This document shows, one piece after another, positions 34,829 through 46,924 of a DNA stretch of 64,000 bases. The notes beneath the pieces were generated by a model that searched no databases, had not been told where the DNA came from, and saw only the letters and a list, made by a program, of their open reading frames with translations. The stretch is from Uranotaenia lowii. Taxonomy: Eukaryota; Arthropoda; Insecta; Diptera; Culicidae. The translations under genes were made by a program, and so were the position numbers. The stretch lies in NCBI RefSeq assembly GCF_029784155.1, contig NC_073691.1, forward strand, positions 92,927,617-92,991,616, in the 5' to 3' direction. Numbering within the stretch: the stretch's first letter is position 1; each line of letters begins with the position of its first letter.

Positions 34829-35105
34829 TCTCGAGATTCGGGAACGTAAGTGGAGATGGATTGGGCACATGCTGCGAAAAGATGAAAACGAGATTTGCAG
34901 AGAAGCGCTAGATTGGAATCCAGTAGGACATCGAAGAAGAGGCAGAAACTCGTTTCGGCGAAGTCTAGCCACTGAAATCCGAACTGTCGACGAGAATCTT
35001 GACTGTGACCAGGTGAAGACGCTTGCTCCGGATCGTCAACAGTGGAAGTCTTTCACCACGGCCCTATGCACCGGAGGATCGGCAGGGGATCATTAAGTAG
35101 TAAGT
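34829..35105 (+). pseudogene. RTE-like LINE 3' fragment, third copy
   Basis: The frame reads RKWRWIGHMLRKDENEIC, EALDWNPVGHRRRGR, NSFRRSLATEIRTVDEN and DRQQWKSFTTALCTGG, a near match to the C-terminus of the element at 13475-13700, followed by cattaagtagtaag. Only about 90 residues survive, and a small deletion (GR-NS) is visible. Confidence 0.75.
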
Positions 35106-36406
35106 GGCGACAGGAACGCAGCCTCAGAATAACAGCCTCCAACGCTTTCAACCTGTTCACCTGTTAAACAGTACAAGCTTCGAAGCCAAAAGACTGGAAA
35201 TGGAAAATAACTTGCCTAGTAATGCCACAAGACATTCACTCCACAGCTATTGAACAAGGCCGGAGGAATGAACATTACGCCAGGAAATGTTATATGAGGA
35301 AAACCCAAATGCAGTTACCCAGTTTGGACTTGTGGTTGCTTCTAACGCCTCGTGGTTGAGTTGTTAGTAATGGAGTGATTTTCTAAGAAAAGAAACTAAT
35401 TGAAATTAAATGTCCTTTTTAGGAACAACTGAAAACATTGAGAGCATAATTGTAAACTTGGACTGCCAGACATGAAAGGAGTTTGATTTAAAATAAACAC
35501 ATGTACTATTACAATTATACTATTTCAATGTTTATACCTCAGTATTGTTTAACAGATCTGTTCATTTACAGTCATTTATCATTTTTATAAATACTATTTA
35601 TTACGATCACGAATATCACGAAAATTTGTTACCAGTATTAGAAGAATACTACTTTAACGTGTACTTGAAATATTTTTACAATCTTAAAGGTTAATTTATA
35701 ATGAAATAAAGTTGTAAATATCTAACGGCAGTTTTTCATTTATTCAATAATTCATAAACGGCTAACATAACCAATGGAAATTTAAGTTAGTTAATATCTA
35801 GTTACGGATATGATTTACCTTACATCGAATATAAATATATCTTTGACTTTAATGTATCCACTTTGACCTTTCGACGCCGCATTGAATCTGAAATAAGTGA
35901 TCAACTACGAAACTAAATAAACCTATCATGCTTTGTAAAACGAAGTTTAAGATGATCATTAAGACTCCCTTGTCAGATGAATTTATTTTAAATAAAGAAC
36001 ATTCACAACCCCACAAGCTATTGCAATAAAGATCATCGAGAAAAGAGAAAACCGTAAATTTTAGAACAGAAAATACTAGAAAATTTTATTCGATGAATCG
36101 CTAGCTCAACATGAACCCTAGATGATGCTATCGAGGCATTTTCTCTGGCCTCAATTCTTGTCAGTTGAATCTAGTGATTGAAATTATCACTCATTTCCTC
36201 CTCCTAGACATTAAAAAACAACCCTCCGAGGCGATACCTATTCCTACATTCTTTCAAATCTCCCATTATGAGGAGCATCTTTTCCGAGAGACATTATAGA
36301 CGTTTGCTGCTGCGAAAGTATTTTCTCAACATTCGATTGCTACACGATGCATAAAGAGGACAAGACAAACATATCGTAACCTGGTGATTTTGTTTTAGTA
36401 ACAGTG
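35106..36406. other. AT-rich non-coding DNA
   Basis: No gene, RNA or defined repeat recognised. Confidence 0.4.
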
Positions 36407-37759
36407 CACAGTGGTGCAGAACATCAATCTAGCTGTACGAAATTAATAGCGCCCAGGGATGAAGAGATAGACATTTGGTGTCTTCAGCAACATTGTTCAA
36501 TGTTACTTGGAGCATATTCTAGTATAAAAATTTTTGCCGAGGGGTCCACCGATAGCGAGATATAAATGCTAACTTTTTTGTTTTTCAAATTAGGGCTTTG
36601 ATGTCTTCGACAAAGTTGTTTATCTGATCAAAATACAAAAGTTTGTTGAATATGTCAAAGTTCTATCACATCACCCTCAGTAGTTACAGCCAAAGTAAAA
36701 AAAATCTCTTGAAAAAACAGTTTTTTGAACCTGACAGATTGTAGATTGGATAAAATGGTTCGCTGTCTTTGAAACAAAGTTGTAAAATGTCACGACCTAC
36801 AATTGTCCAATACATTATGATGTGTTTAGAAGTTGCTGAAGTCCTATAGAAAGCATTTAGTGTATTTTATTGGCAATTTTGGAAGGCTCGTCCATCGAAA
36901 AGTGCACTTTTTCGCAACACCCCCTTTTTTGTGATTATTTTTGATGATAAGCGAAACCATTTCCATTTGAAATTAGAGGGGAAATCGGTGGAACTAGTAG
37001 AGATTTGAATGATTGAAAATACAGTTTTTATATAAAAATTATCTATTTTACTTATAGAAAAAAACGTTGAAAACATTTAATTTAATAATAAAGTATTGCA
37101 GTTTTCTTTTTCATGTTTTGTTTTATTAAAAGAAATTTAAATTCGAGTTTTCAAATCATTTAAACTAAAAAAAAAAAAATAATGGAATTCATCTGTTAAA
37201 TTTGGTAGAACACTAAATAAGTATTTGATATTATATAAATGAATAATAGAACCGGTTTTTCCAGTACACAGTAGTGCTCTACCAAGTTTAACAGATTAGT
37301 TCCATCATTTTTCTTGGAGTAGGACTTCAGCAACTTCTAAACACATCATAATGTATTGGACAATTGTAGATCGTGACATTTTACAACTTTGTTTCAAAGA
37401 CAGCGAACCATTTTATCCAATCTACAACGTGCCAGGTTCAAAAAACTGTTTTTTCAAGAGATTTTTTTTACTTTGGCTTTAACTCCTGAGGGTGATGTGA
37501 TAGAACTTTGACATATTCAACAAACTTTTGTGTTTTGATCAGATAAACAACTTTGTCGAAGACATCAAAGCCCTAATTTGAAAAACAAAAAAGTTAGCAT
37601 TTTTATCTCGCTATCGGTGGACCCCTTGGCAAAAATTTTTATACTAGAATATGCTCCATGTAACACTGAACAATGTTGCTGAAGACACCAAATGTCTATC
37701 TCTTCATCCCTGGGCGCTATTAATTTCGTACAGCTAGATTGATGTTCTGCACCACTGTG
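36407..37759. mobile_element. Fold-back element, 1353 bp, ~445-bp inverted arms
   Basis: The left arm 36407-36852 and right arm 37317-37759 are inverted copies differing at scattered positions. Termini are cacagtggtgcagaac and gttctgcaccactgtg. cagtg lies directly outside both ends (36402-36406, 37760-37764), consistent with a 5-bp duplication. The AT-rich centre of about 465 bp is non-coding. A transcript across it would form a long hairpin, a natural substrate for small-RNA production. Superfamily unknown. Confidence 0.85.
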
Positions 37760-37887
37760 CAGTGAAAACTGCAAAGTCAATTCAAGATTTAAATAGAAAA
37801 CTGCTGCACCATTATCGCACCTTCTGCTTCGTCTTCGTCTCCGAAAGAGGTGACCTCAATCAGCTTGCGGGTGGCCACCAAAAAATT

Positions 37888-38267
37888 TGTTGTAATATTG
37901 AAATAAAGAACGCAAATTTGTATCGGAAAACTGATATCGTAATCATATTTATTTACGTCAAGTGATGTTAAAAGGTCAGGTTACAATAGTGATTGATATT
38001 GTTATCTGTGATTAATATTGATAATTGGATTATCCATCCGCCATATTGGCAACACTTCCCTATTGGTTTCCGTGGTGTTCAACTGACAACAATTCCAGTG
38101 AACACTACAATTCACTCTTCATCGATTCTTGAAACAATAGCGAATTTATGTTCTCACTTAAGACTCTCTGTTGTTGTTTATATTCGCCACGCGGCTCGTC
38201 AGTACCGTATAATTGCCGCGGTATAAACAGTCGGTCGTCGTCGGTTCGTCGCGAGTGAGTTTCAACA
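37888..38267 (-). repeat. 3' LTR of the copia element
   Basis: Plus-strand text tgttgtaatattgaaata to gtgagtttcaaca. It is preceded on the minus strand by gaggggagg, the polypurine tract. Confidence 0.88.
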
Positions 38268-39215
38268 CCTCCCCTCAATTCGCACGTTCAATAACTCGAA
38301 CAGCTTTCGATACTGTGCCTTGGGAAGCCCCTTGGTGAATGCATCGGCAGGTTGGTCCTCCGAACGGATGTGTTTGATGTGGACCTTCCGAAGCTTAACC
38401 AGCTCTCGAATGAACATGTATTTCAGGTCCAAATGTTTCATCCGTTGATGACTCCTAGGTTCTTCTGTGAATTGAATACAAGGGATGTTGTCTTCCATGA
38501 TTAGAAAAGAATCGGTGTTACCCACACCTAGCTCGCCAAGGAGGTTTGTTAACCACATTCCTTCCTTGGTTGTCATACAGAGTGAAACAAGTTCAGCTTC
38601 TGTAGATGACAGACTGACCGTCAGTTGACGTTTCGTTGACCACGAAACCAGATTACCAAATACCTTGAAGGCATGACCAGAAAGAGACTTTCTGTCATCG
38701 ACATCGTTTGCGAAGTCGGCATCGGCATATCCCACTAAAGCAGGGTTCTCTAGCCCCTTGGTGTAGACCAGCTTTGTCTCCGTCGTACCACGCAGATATC
38801 GTAAAATCCGCTTTAGTCCCGCCCAATGCGCATCGGAAGGCGTCGCTTGAAACTTGCTGAATGCGCTGACCGCGGCACAAATGTCCGGCCTCGTTGAAAG
38901 AGCCAGATACTGCAAACAACCTAGCAGTTCCTTGAATGGATGATTGGTTGTTTCACCATCCTTCGTCTTCGTCCACTGCACATTCGGATCCATTGGTGTA
39001 CCTATGGGATTACTGTCAAACATGCCAAAACGTTTAAGTATTCTCTCTGTGTAACCCACCTGAGAAATTTCAATTGTTTGTTTTTGATAATCTCTTGAAA
39101 AATCCGTTCCCAAGAAATGTTTAACTTCTTTAAGATCTTTCATTTGGAATAACCTTCCAAGTTCGGTCTTAATCCAGACCAGGTTAGCCACTTTTTTGCC
39201 AACGATAAGAATATC

Positions 39216-39703
39216 TTTTTTTAAATTGCGACCCAGATATGGGTCTTGACTCAAACATTCAGTCAGCGAAACTTTTTTTGTAGAGAAATGAATCCAACTT
39301 AGATGAAATTTCAGGGGCTAGATAAGAGAAAATCGATGTTGAAAAACATGCGAAAAAAAAAATTCGCCTTGTCTCCCGGTGAGACTTGAACCCACATCTT
39401 GCGCCTCTCCGGGGCCCATGTATTAACATTCTACTACAGGAGACCAACCTGGCGTATGAATATTATACTGGTTGAGTGTCGATGTCGATGCCGATAGACA
39501 TCGACACTCAACCAGTATAATATTCATACGCCAGGTTGGTCTCCTGTAGTAGAATGTTAATACATGGGCCCCGGAGAGGCGCAAGATGTGGGTTCAAGTC
39601 TCACCGGGAGACAAGGCGAATTTTTTTTCGCATGTTTTTCAACATCGATTTTCTCTTATCTAGCCCCTGAAATTTCATCTAAGTTGGATTCATTTCTCTA
39701 CAA
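39216..39703 (-). mobile_element. Inverted dimer of a tRNA-like SINE, with 12-bp TSD
   Basis: The target gataagaatatc is duplicated at 39204-39215 and 39704-39715. Between them two arms of 206-208 bp (39279-39486 and 39497-39702) are inverted copies around a 10-base spacer, differing mainly by an A/T-run length. Each arm holds a tRNA-like cloverleaf. On the minus strand the 3' side continues past the palindrome (gtttcgctgactgaatg...) and ends in a run of seven A next to the duplication, as after target-primed reverse transcription. It interrupts the copia YVDD region. Head-to-head duplication is unusual for a SINE and suggests template switching or twin priming. Confidence 0.8.
39539..39612 (+). 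ncRNA. tRNA-like head in the right SINE arm (mirror copy in left arm)
   Basis: 74 bases fold like a tRNA: gtctcct pairs with gggagac as acceptor stem, and gtggg-ttcaagt-ctcac forms a T arm with the B box ggttcaagtct. D and anticodon arms are weak. I regard it as the Pol III promoter head of a SINE, not as a working tRNA. The mirror copy lies at about 39371-39444 on the minus strand. Confidence 0.6.
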
Positions 39704-40755
39704 GATAAGAATATCGTCAACGTAGAGAACTAGGGTTAGCTCTCTAGCCTGAGATTGATAGACGCAACAGTCACTTTTCAGCGGAATGAAACCAAGTTTC
39801 TTTACAACTTCGTCGAATCGTTGGTTCCACGATCTGCTAGCTTGTTTTAAGCCATACAAGCTTTTCTGCAGTCTGACGAGTTGTGAGTTGCCCATTTCGT
39901 CGTTCGGAAGTCTCATATATATCTCTTCCTCCAATTGACCATTGAGGAAGGCTGTTTTTACGTCCATCTGGTGAATGGTTGAACCAGACTGGTTAGCTAA
40001 GGACAAAATTGTACGAACGCTCTCCATTTTGACAACGGGAGCAAACGTTTCATCGTAGTCATAACCAGGTCGCTGTGAGCAACCTTTCGCTACTAATCTT
40101 GCTTTGTATCTTCCGTCTTCTTTAATCGAAAATACCCATTTCGATGAGATCGATTTTCGATCTTTGGGTAAGCTCTCGACCTTCTTCCAGGTCTTATTTT
40201 CGTTCAGGGCTTTTAATTCTTCACTGATGGCACTTTTCCACTTTGGCCAGTCATCCCTCGTCTTAAACTGGTCAACAGTTTGTGGAACGTCGCTATTATC
40301 TGTTGCTATCTTGGCAGTGTAAAATTCTGGCGCCCTTCTATCGCGCGTGTTACGTCTGATCGGCGAACTACAAGCGGGAACCGGTTGTGACTCGACCTCC
40401 CCTTCGCCGTCAGTGTGACTGTCAAGATCTTGTGCGCTATCATAATCAGATTCATCAACGTTACCCACGTGATGTTCTTGAATTGATTCTTCATCGTCAA
40501 CCACGATGACTTCGGGTTCGTCTTTAACATTCTTATTACCCACGAGATGCTCATCTTCGTTACCCACGAAGTTCTCAGACGCTTCTGAACTTTTTGCTGG
40601 AGGTTCGGATTCTATAACTGGCGTATTTTGGCTTGCTGGTTGCGAAATTGTAGAATGAAGAAGATACCGTTTTCTAACCGAAAGGAGATTTGTCTCTAGT
40701 TCAGGAATATTAAGAACATTATACTTTTTAATCTTATTTATTTTCCCATTAACCA

Positions 40756-41004
40756 TGGTCTTAAGCGATACAGTGCCCTTTCATACGCCTTCATCGACTC
40801 ACCAGTTTTGGCTGTTGAAAGCTCGATCGGTGTGGCCAGCTTTGAGATATTCTCCACCAATCTTTCGTCACATACCATGTTATGAGTCGCTCCGGAATCC
40901 ACCACGAAGCGAACACGCCTTTCACTCTTCGTAGTGGCCTTGGTGGCAACCTTCGCCTGACCGATGGCCTTCTTCTGGGTTCCGCTAACCTGCGGAGAAG
41001 GCAA
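40756..41004 (-). pseudogene. Copia protease segment
   Basis: The frame contains RRVRFVVDSGATHNMVCDE, where DSGA is the aspartic protease active-site motif of copia elements, followed by IELSTAKTGESMKAYE. A frameshift just after (near 40780) separates it from the continuation TMVNGKINKIKKYNV in the next frame. Upstream of it, directly after the truncated gag, a short repeat of SPQVSGTQ-type text marks the deletion region. Confidence 0.82.
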
Positions 41005-41055
41005 CTTTAGTATTCCGCCAGCCTGCGGAGGTGCGACCTTCGAAGTTTTGCTCGC

Positions 41056-41460
41056 CTACTGAATTCCGTTAAGGACATCGTTGTTGATGGCCATCACAAG
41101 CTCCTCCATCGCAGCTTCCTCCTGTTCCATCCCCCTCTGGAACCTTACAGCTCTGGCGGCTTCTTCCTCAGAGTCCTCCAACGACAGCGAGTCCACCTCC
41201 TCCGTTGGAATCCGGATCAGGGTGTGGGAGAGCTTCAATCTAGCCAGACGTCTCTCAAGGCGCATCTTCCAGGCTCCAAAGATCTCCGTCCGACCGTCGG
41301 ACAGCAGTTCTTTCGAGAACCCGGCTGCCGTGTGAGGTAGCGCCAAACCAGCCTCGGCCTGAGGTAGCTGCTGGCCTCTGAAGGTTGGTTGACCACCAAC
41401 TATTGATTGACCACCAGTTCCGCCTACTGCGATACACCGTTCGAACTTCGGGTTCAACAT
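41056..41460 (-). pseudogene. Copia gag N-terminal fragment
   Basis: ATG at 41460 starts MLNPKFERCIAVGGTGG; further on come FSKELLSDGRTEIFGAWK, MRLERRLARLKLSHTL and an acidic stretch, ending MEELVMAINNDVLNGIQ at a stop. The corresponding region of the gag relic at 31380-31960 continues with about 150 more residues, so the capsid half and zinc knuckle are deleted here. Gag would form the virus-like particle. Confidence 0.75.
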
Positions 41461-41517
41461 CGCAATCCAAAAAATATCCGTAGAGAAATACTACAAAACA
41501 GTTAAAGCCAGTTAACC

Positions 41518-41532
41518 ACTGGGCCCATAACC
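41518..41532 (-). promoter_or_regulatory. Copia primer binding site
   Basis: On the minus strand ggttatgggcccagt directly follows the 5' LTR. This resembles the site used by copia-family elements, which prime from a fragment of initiator tRNA-Met. Confidence 0.65.
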
Positions 41533-41913
41533 TGTTGTAATATTGAAATAATGAACGCAAATTTGTATCGGAAAACTGATATCGTAATCATATTCATTTA
41601 CGTCAAGTGATGTTAAAAGGTCAGGTTACAATAGTGATTGATATTGTTATCTGTGATTAATATTGATAATTGGATTATCCATCCGCCATATTGGCAACAC
41701 TTCCCTATTGGTTTCCGTAGTGTTCAACTGGCAACAATTCCAGTGATCATTACGAATTCACTCTTCATCGATTCTTGAAACAATAGCGAATTGACGTTCT
41801 CACTTGAGACTCTCTGTTGTTGTTTATATTCGCCACGCGGCTAGTCAGTACCGTATAATCGCCGCGGTACAAACAGTCGGTCGTCGTCGGTTCGCCGCGA
41901 GCGAGTTTCAACA
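41533..41913 (-). repeat. 5' LTR of the copia element
   Basis: 381 bp, same ends as the 3' LTR. Substitutions relative to 37888-38267 are visible, for example aatgaacgc for aagaacgc and gaccaT/tcATT differences near 41745. Confidence 0.88.
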
Positions 41914-44098
41914 ATATTACATATTGACGAAGAATAATAGGAAGTTTCATTTGATTTGCACATGAATTAATTAACACAGCATACGTATTGGAATTTGTTA
42001 ACTTACCTTCCAGTTTTTGCAAAGTATCCAAATTCCAAATCCAGCATTTCTTGAAGGGTAGAAGCACTATTTATTGAATAGGTACCAGATATTGAACACT
42101 AGTCAAACATAAACCAATTAGAACAATTACATACGGTAGAAAAATCAAACAAAAATCGTAGTGTCATTGTTGAAGAATTATCTACCTCGGTTCGAATTTT
42201 TAGAAAAAATTTTGGATTCTAAAAGCCATAATCTGCGAAACTTTAACATTTGTTCAAATTTTGACTTGATTTTTTGACTGGATGAAGAAAACAGCCCTTT
42301 TTTAGTTGGGTGAAAATTTGGATAAAAATCAAATAAAACTCGGTAGTAATATCCTGACTTTTTTTCCAACAAGTCTTCTTTAATGATTTCTGGAAGAGTG
42401 GCAGCCTTTATTATCTGTATTTTCTTAAAATTTTACTAATAAAAGTGTGCAATCATTGGATCACCGAAAACGCCAATGTTTCAATTATTGAACGTTCAAT
42501 CTTGCCATACATTTTTCGAAAAGAAATGCATGTACCAATTATTGAACAAACATAGGTTGGGTGCTTAGAAATGTAAACAAACTGTTTCTTTGTTGCTAGC
42601 TCAACTCAAATTGCCCCTGCAAGGTATTCTATTGAATGAAATACCCCTAAATGTATAAAATGATTACCAATGTTTACGTGTTCAATGATTGAAACACTGG
42701 CTGTTCAACATTTGGATCATCGTGTTCAATGACTAGCACCAAAACAATTTTTAGTAAAAAGGCTTAAATTATGGTTTTAAAACATATTTCCGCTAAAAAA
42801 TCATATCGATTCGAAGCTATGGAGCTTAAGCTACACTATCAAAATTTCACCTTAGAAACCTTTCGTTATTTTTTGTGAGCCACAAATTCGCTGAATCCCA
42901 AAGATGGTGTTCAATATAGTGTTCTTGCGTTTATTGTTCCATGGCTGGAAATAGTTGTTTTCATAAAAACTTTCCTAAAAAACTGCCTTTGAATTCTACA
43001 CACCTGTAGAGAAGGAATCAGCGTATCAAAATCTGTTTAATTTTTAAACGTATGACCTGTGTAAAACAAGTTTGTTATTTCATCAACAATTCTTTTCTAT
43101 AAGTAAAATACAACAGCTTCGAAAGTTTTAAAACAGCTTTTAAGATAAGCTTCTTCCAGGCGTCGAAATAAACTGTGCAGGCAATCAGCGCCTTTGAATA
43201 TGCAATAAGCGCTCAAGCAGTTGACAAAGAGCACAACAGCAATTCGAACTCTCTTGAAATGCAACATTTTCTCATGTTTGCGATGTTCTTATCTCTTTCT
43301 CTTCGAATAATCCAACAGTCCTTTTCACTAAAAATCTGCAAAAAAAACGAACAAAAGCTAAAAACGATAACTTTCAATTTGTAAAAGTATTTTTTGAAAA
43401 GTCATAAGTGCCAGGTAAGTCACATAACAGGCAACTTATTGTCACTATTTGAATTTAATTTTTTTGGTTTCTCCCGTTTCTCCCAAATATTTTGAAATAT
43501 GATTTCAACGTACTCTTTTTGGCGCTTTTTGGATACGGTAACCCTAGTTTAGAACCTGTGTCTAGAATCCCCTAGGATCGTAGAAAATAATCTAAAACGG
43601 AAGAATAGGTACTTTCAAGTCTATATCTGACGAATTTGACTTTCGGCTTTTGTTGGATATCTGGAAAAAAAAATTCAAATTTCTACGACCATTTTTGCCC
43701 TTGGAGTTAAGCATCATTTTTTAAATTTAAGATGCGATCAGTATGATTTTTTCCATCAAGTCCACAAAACACACCAACTTAGAAAAATCGAACTTAGACA
43801 GTTCGAAAAATGTCCAGATCCAACCCATTGCAGTACCTATTCTTAAACACACCTTGAAAGAAAACCTGTTTGAAATCGTTCAGATTTTCCTTTATGTTGG
43901 CATTCGCATCTCTAGGTGTAGCATTAATTTTAGATAGTTTGTTCGTGAAATTTAATTATTAGAAGAAAGTGTGTAGTATAAGCTCAAAATCTTATTGATG
44001 TTAACAAATATAATTTTGGAAGGTTTTGCAAAGCACACTGTTAGTTTAAAGTAGTCAACAATCCTTAGTGATGAAGGCTTACACAGTAGACCTAATAA
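41914..44098. other. AT-rich non-coding DNA
   Basis: No gene is supported. The words ttcaattattgaac and ttcaatgattgaa recur at 42480-42730, suggesting an old repeat, but no termini were found. Confidence 0.4.
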
Positions 44099-44420
44099 AG
44101 TAGAACGCCGCTCATCGGAGCTTCTGCGTTATCAGAGCCACCTTTTTCATACAAAATCCATGTAAAGTAGTGTTTTATCACCGTGATACATTGCTCTGCT
44201 AGTAAGTCGACGTTTTCGGTGAGTTTAGAGACTAAGCTAGTCGGAAAACGTTGATTGAATAGCATAACAAAATCCAAAGTATTTAACCTACTATGTATGC
44301 GCCTGAATGGTATGCAAATCAAGAGCGAAAGGATAGGGTTTGTCAATGAATTTCGTGTAATCACTTTTATCTTAGGTGGTCCTTTTCCCGACTACCTCAG
44401 ATAAGCGGGGTTCTGTTGTA
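44099..44420. mobile_element. Pogo/Tigger-like MITE (probable)
   Basis: Left tagaacgccgctcatcggag and right ctcagataagcggggttctg are diverged inverted partners of the kind seen at pogo-like ends (cagtagaaccccgcttatctg). TA-containing text lies at both borders. About 320 bp, non-coding. The exact borders are uncertain. Confidence 0.5.
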
Positions 44421-46240
44421 TTTGTAATTCGGTGGCTCCAGAGAGTACCCTATGCCGTATTCATCAAAGAAAGTTTCATTTATTTTGCACTCAAAAGTAT
44501 TGATAAGACATTTTATTTTATTCATTGCCCAGTTATTTTTTTATTTACTACCAACCAAACCAATTTTTCACGGGCAAAATATCAACTATACTTATACTCT
44601 CTGGAGCCACCAGCAGTGTATGCCGAAAACCGTTTAAAATTGCTCACGGTTCATTTTAAAGAATACGGCGTATATTTGCATCCTTTTTTAAACCAAAGAC
44701 CTCTTTTTCTAAACATCAAATAAGAATATAAACAATTAAACGAGGGTGACTTTCGGAAGGCATCATAAGCCCCAGAAAAGCTGCAAGAAAGGAATCTGTT
44801 TGGATTGGTACGATTGAAAAAACAAGAACATTCAATTCCGCTTTGTGCCTGGGTTTTGGGTTGCGAAATAATAATTGTGGTTGAGGAAACAACCGTTAAT
44901 AAGTATGTACTATTTCAATTCTTTATGCAATTTCTTTCATTTTCGCTTGCATAAATGCCCGTTGTTTAATTTATATCGAGTTTATTCTTCTGTCAGTAAA
45001 TAATAAAAATGGTTCACTTACTTTTAAGTTATCCTCGATCCTTTGTGTAGAATTCGTTTGCTGAATGCTTGACGCGACAAATTATCTCGAAAATCTCCCA
45101 ATTACGAATGCAAATGGCAACAGCATGACAAACCATGTTCCTACATATCTACGATGAAAAACTGGCTGCAACTTTCGGTGTCCCCCGAATGTTCGTTGTG
45201 TCCATTTTTTTTTATTTGGTTTCTCCTCCTGTTCACATGTGAACACGCAACATCAACTTCATGTGTAGGAGCTTCATTTTCAGTTCATGTTCGTTACAAT
45301 ATCGTAGTACAAATATTTGACGTCTCTTCATTTTTTTTCTATCTGAGCGAGCGAGCGACGTACTCTCTTGGACGTTAGGGGATTTTTGTGAACTTCCATT
45401 GTGAAACTTTGTTTCTAATGCGGACTTTGTGGACATGAAAAAGGGTGCACTTTTTACCGTCCCACATGTGACCTTGTAGTTGTTATGCTTTTGTTTTTGA
45501 CAGAATGTTAATTATCAAGTTTTTATATTTAGTATCCAAATTAACATTGAAACATGAAATAAAAACTAACAAACCGGCCAGCTTAAAGTTATGAAGACAA
45601 AGTTGTTATTTGAGCTCAAGCCTTTATCGTGTCTATAGATATACGTGCGAGAGATATGATATTGTCGCAGCAAGCTAGTCGTCTGGTCGACATAAGTGTT
45701 TTTTGTTTTTCTCAGGTGTTTCAATCTACACCGGACAGGCGAGGCGAAAATCCATCTCCATCAAAACATCACACGACGGCGACGACAGCTCAGCGCATTG
45801 CGTGCGCCTGGAAGTATGTATGCTATGAAGCAGCAGGCAGGCGATTTGCCGGCTCTGCGAAAACTCATCAGATACACAGGTTGGGTTGCGTTGCTGTCAC
45901 CCGTTGATGGAATTACGTGATCAGAATGTAGGATAGCATTGAAAATATAGTTTGATCTGTAAACGTGAGGAGTTTTCTTCGACGTAACAAAACAAAAGGT
46001 TTTTTCTTTGTAACATGACTTTGTAACATAACAGAAATGAATTATTTAAAAAATACCTATTTAAAAATAAAACATTCACTGACTTCATTTAACACTTGTC
46101 GCTTTTTTAAGTTATTGTACGGATTTTTCAGACACCGAAAAGATTGTTGAAAATTCATAAATTGAACTGAAACTCACAGTTAATCCAGATCATAGCTAAA
46201 AACTTAACGACATGTTTAAATGAATGACCTCTAGAATGAC
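44421..46240. other. Non-coding region, no gene recognised
   Basis: The words ggtggctccagagagta (44432) and tactctctggagccacc (44597) are an inverted pair of 17 bp. A GC-richer patch at 45720-45910 follows a ttttctcag acceptor-like site but has no recognisable domain. Confidence 0.4.
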
Positions 46241-46924
46241 AACAGTGTAATAATCATTCCATCCCAGTCGCTTGGCAAGTGCGGATGTATTTTTGTTTCG
46301 CAATACTAATCGGGTGCTTTATACACGCAAAAGTGCAGTTAAAATTGGAAGTTTCCACTATCAGTTATCCTGCATCATTCGGTCGTCAATTGCCGAATCA
46401 ATTCAGCAACAGAAGTGACAAGCTGTGTTTCCCCCGGCAGCGCTGGTGCGCAATCCCCACATCTGGCTGGAACATCAGGCTGCCTTGTCGTCACCATCAG
46501 CACCAGGACCATCAGCAGAGAAGTACAAATTGTTTCCTCCCAATTATTCCGGGTTTGATTACTGTTTGGGTGGTTGTCCGATAGATCCGGTATTAATGGC
46601 CGTGACCGGATAACCGGAGACATTGCACAACTCTGATTCGATTGGTCATTCTCTCCCGGTAAATCGAGCCATCATCAAACAACCGAGGAAAAATCATCGC
46701 CGTCGTCATCGTCAGGGCCAGCTGCGATCAACGGAGAACACGTGGTTGTGTACCAAAGAAAATACACTCAAGAAAAATAGCTCATAAAGAAGTGCTTGAA
46801 AAAATTGTAAGTTCTCTTTCATTCTTTTTCACTTTTTCTTTAACTATCTTTTTCCCTATATTTTGACCATTGTTTGCTTCGTTCATATTTTTAACGTCGG
46901 ACATTCGTGTTCGTGTGAAGAAAT

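Larger units (their letters stand above)
38262..40756 (-). pseudogene. Copia RT-RNase H, split by a SINE dimer
   Basis: The minus-strand frame from 40756 starts in the tail of protease (NVLNIPELETNLLSVRK) and jumps directly to the acidic linker after integrase, so the integrase core is deleted. RT then begins: DDWPKWKSAISEELKAL, WVFSIKEDGRYKARLVAKG, YDETFAPVVKMESVR, MDVKTAFLNGQLEEEIYM, SLYGLKQASRSW and VLYVDDILI. The insertion at 39216-39703 follows. RT resumes IVGKKVANLVWIKTELG, YTERILKRFGM and TRPDICAAVSAFS; RNase H has YADADFANDVDDRKS and SSTEAELVS; the end is ADAFTKGLPKAQYR...EGRC. The last codons run through the polypurine tract and stop inside the 3' LTR (38262-38264). Confidence 0.9.
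37888..41913 (-). mobile_element. Ty1/copia retrotransposon, internally deleted
   Basis: LTRs of about 380 bp (37888-38267 and 41533-41913; TGTTG...CAACA) bound an interior read on the minus strand: gag N-terminus, protease, RT, RNase H. The rest of gag and all of integrase are missing, and the protease/pol boundary is frameshifted. The purine tract gaggggagg abuts the 3' LTR, and a copia-type primer site follows the 5' LTR. Outer flanks aaatt and atatt are an imperfect 5-bp pair. A SINE dimer splits RT at 39216-39703. The two LTRs show several differences, so it is older than the LTR element at 21403. Confidence 0.9.

Noticed and set aside
39371..39612. Two functional tRNA genes in opposite orientation
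   Set aside because: D and anticodon arms are poor, and each unit has SINE flanks, an A-tailed end and a shared TSD.
37883..41918. Perfect TSD for the copia element
   Set aside because: The flanks aaatt and atatt differ at one of five bases, so I call it imperfect only.
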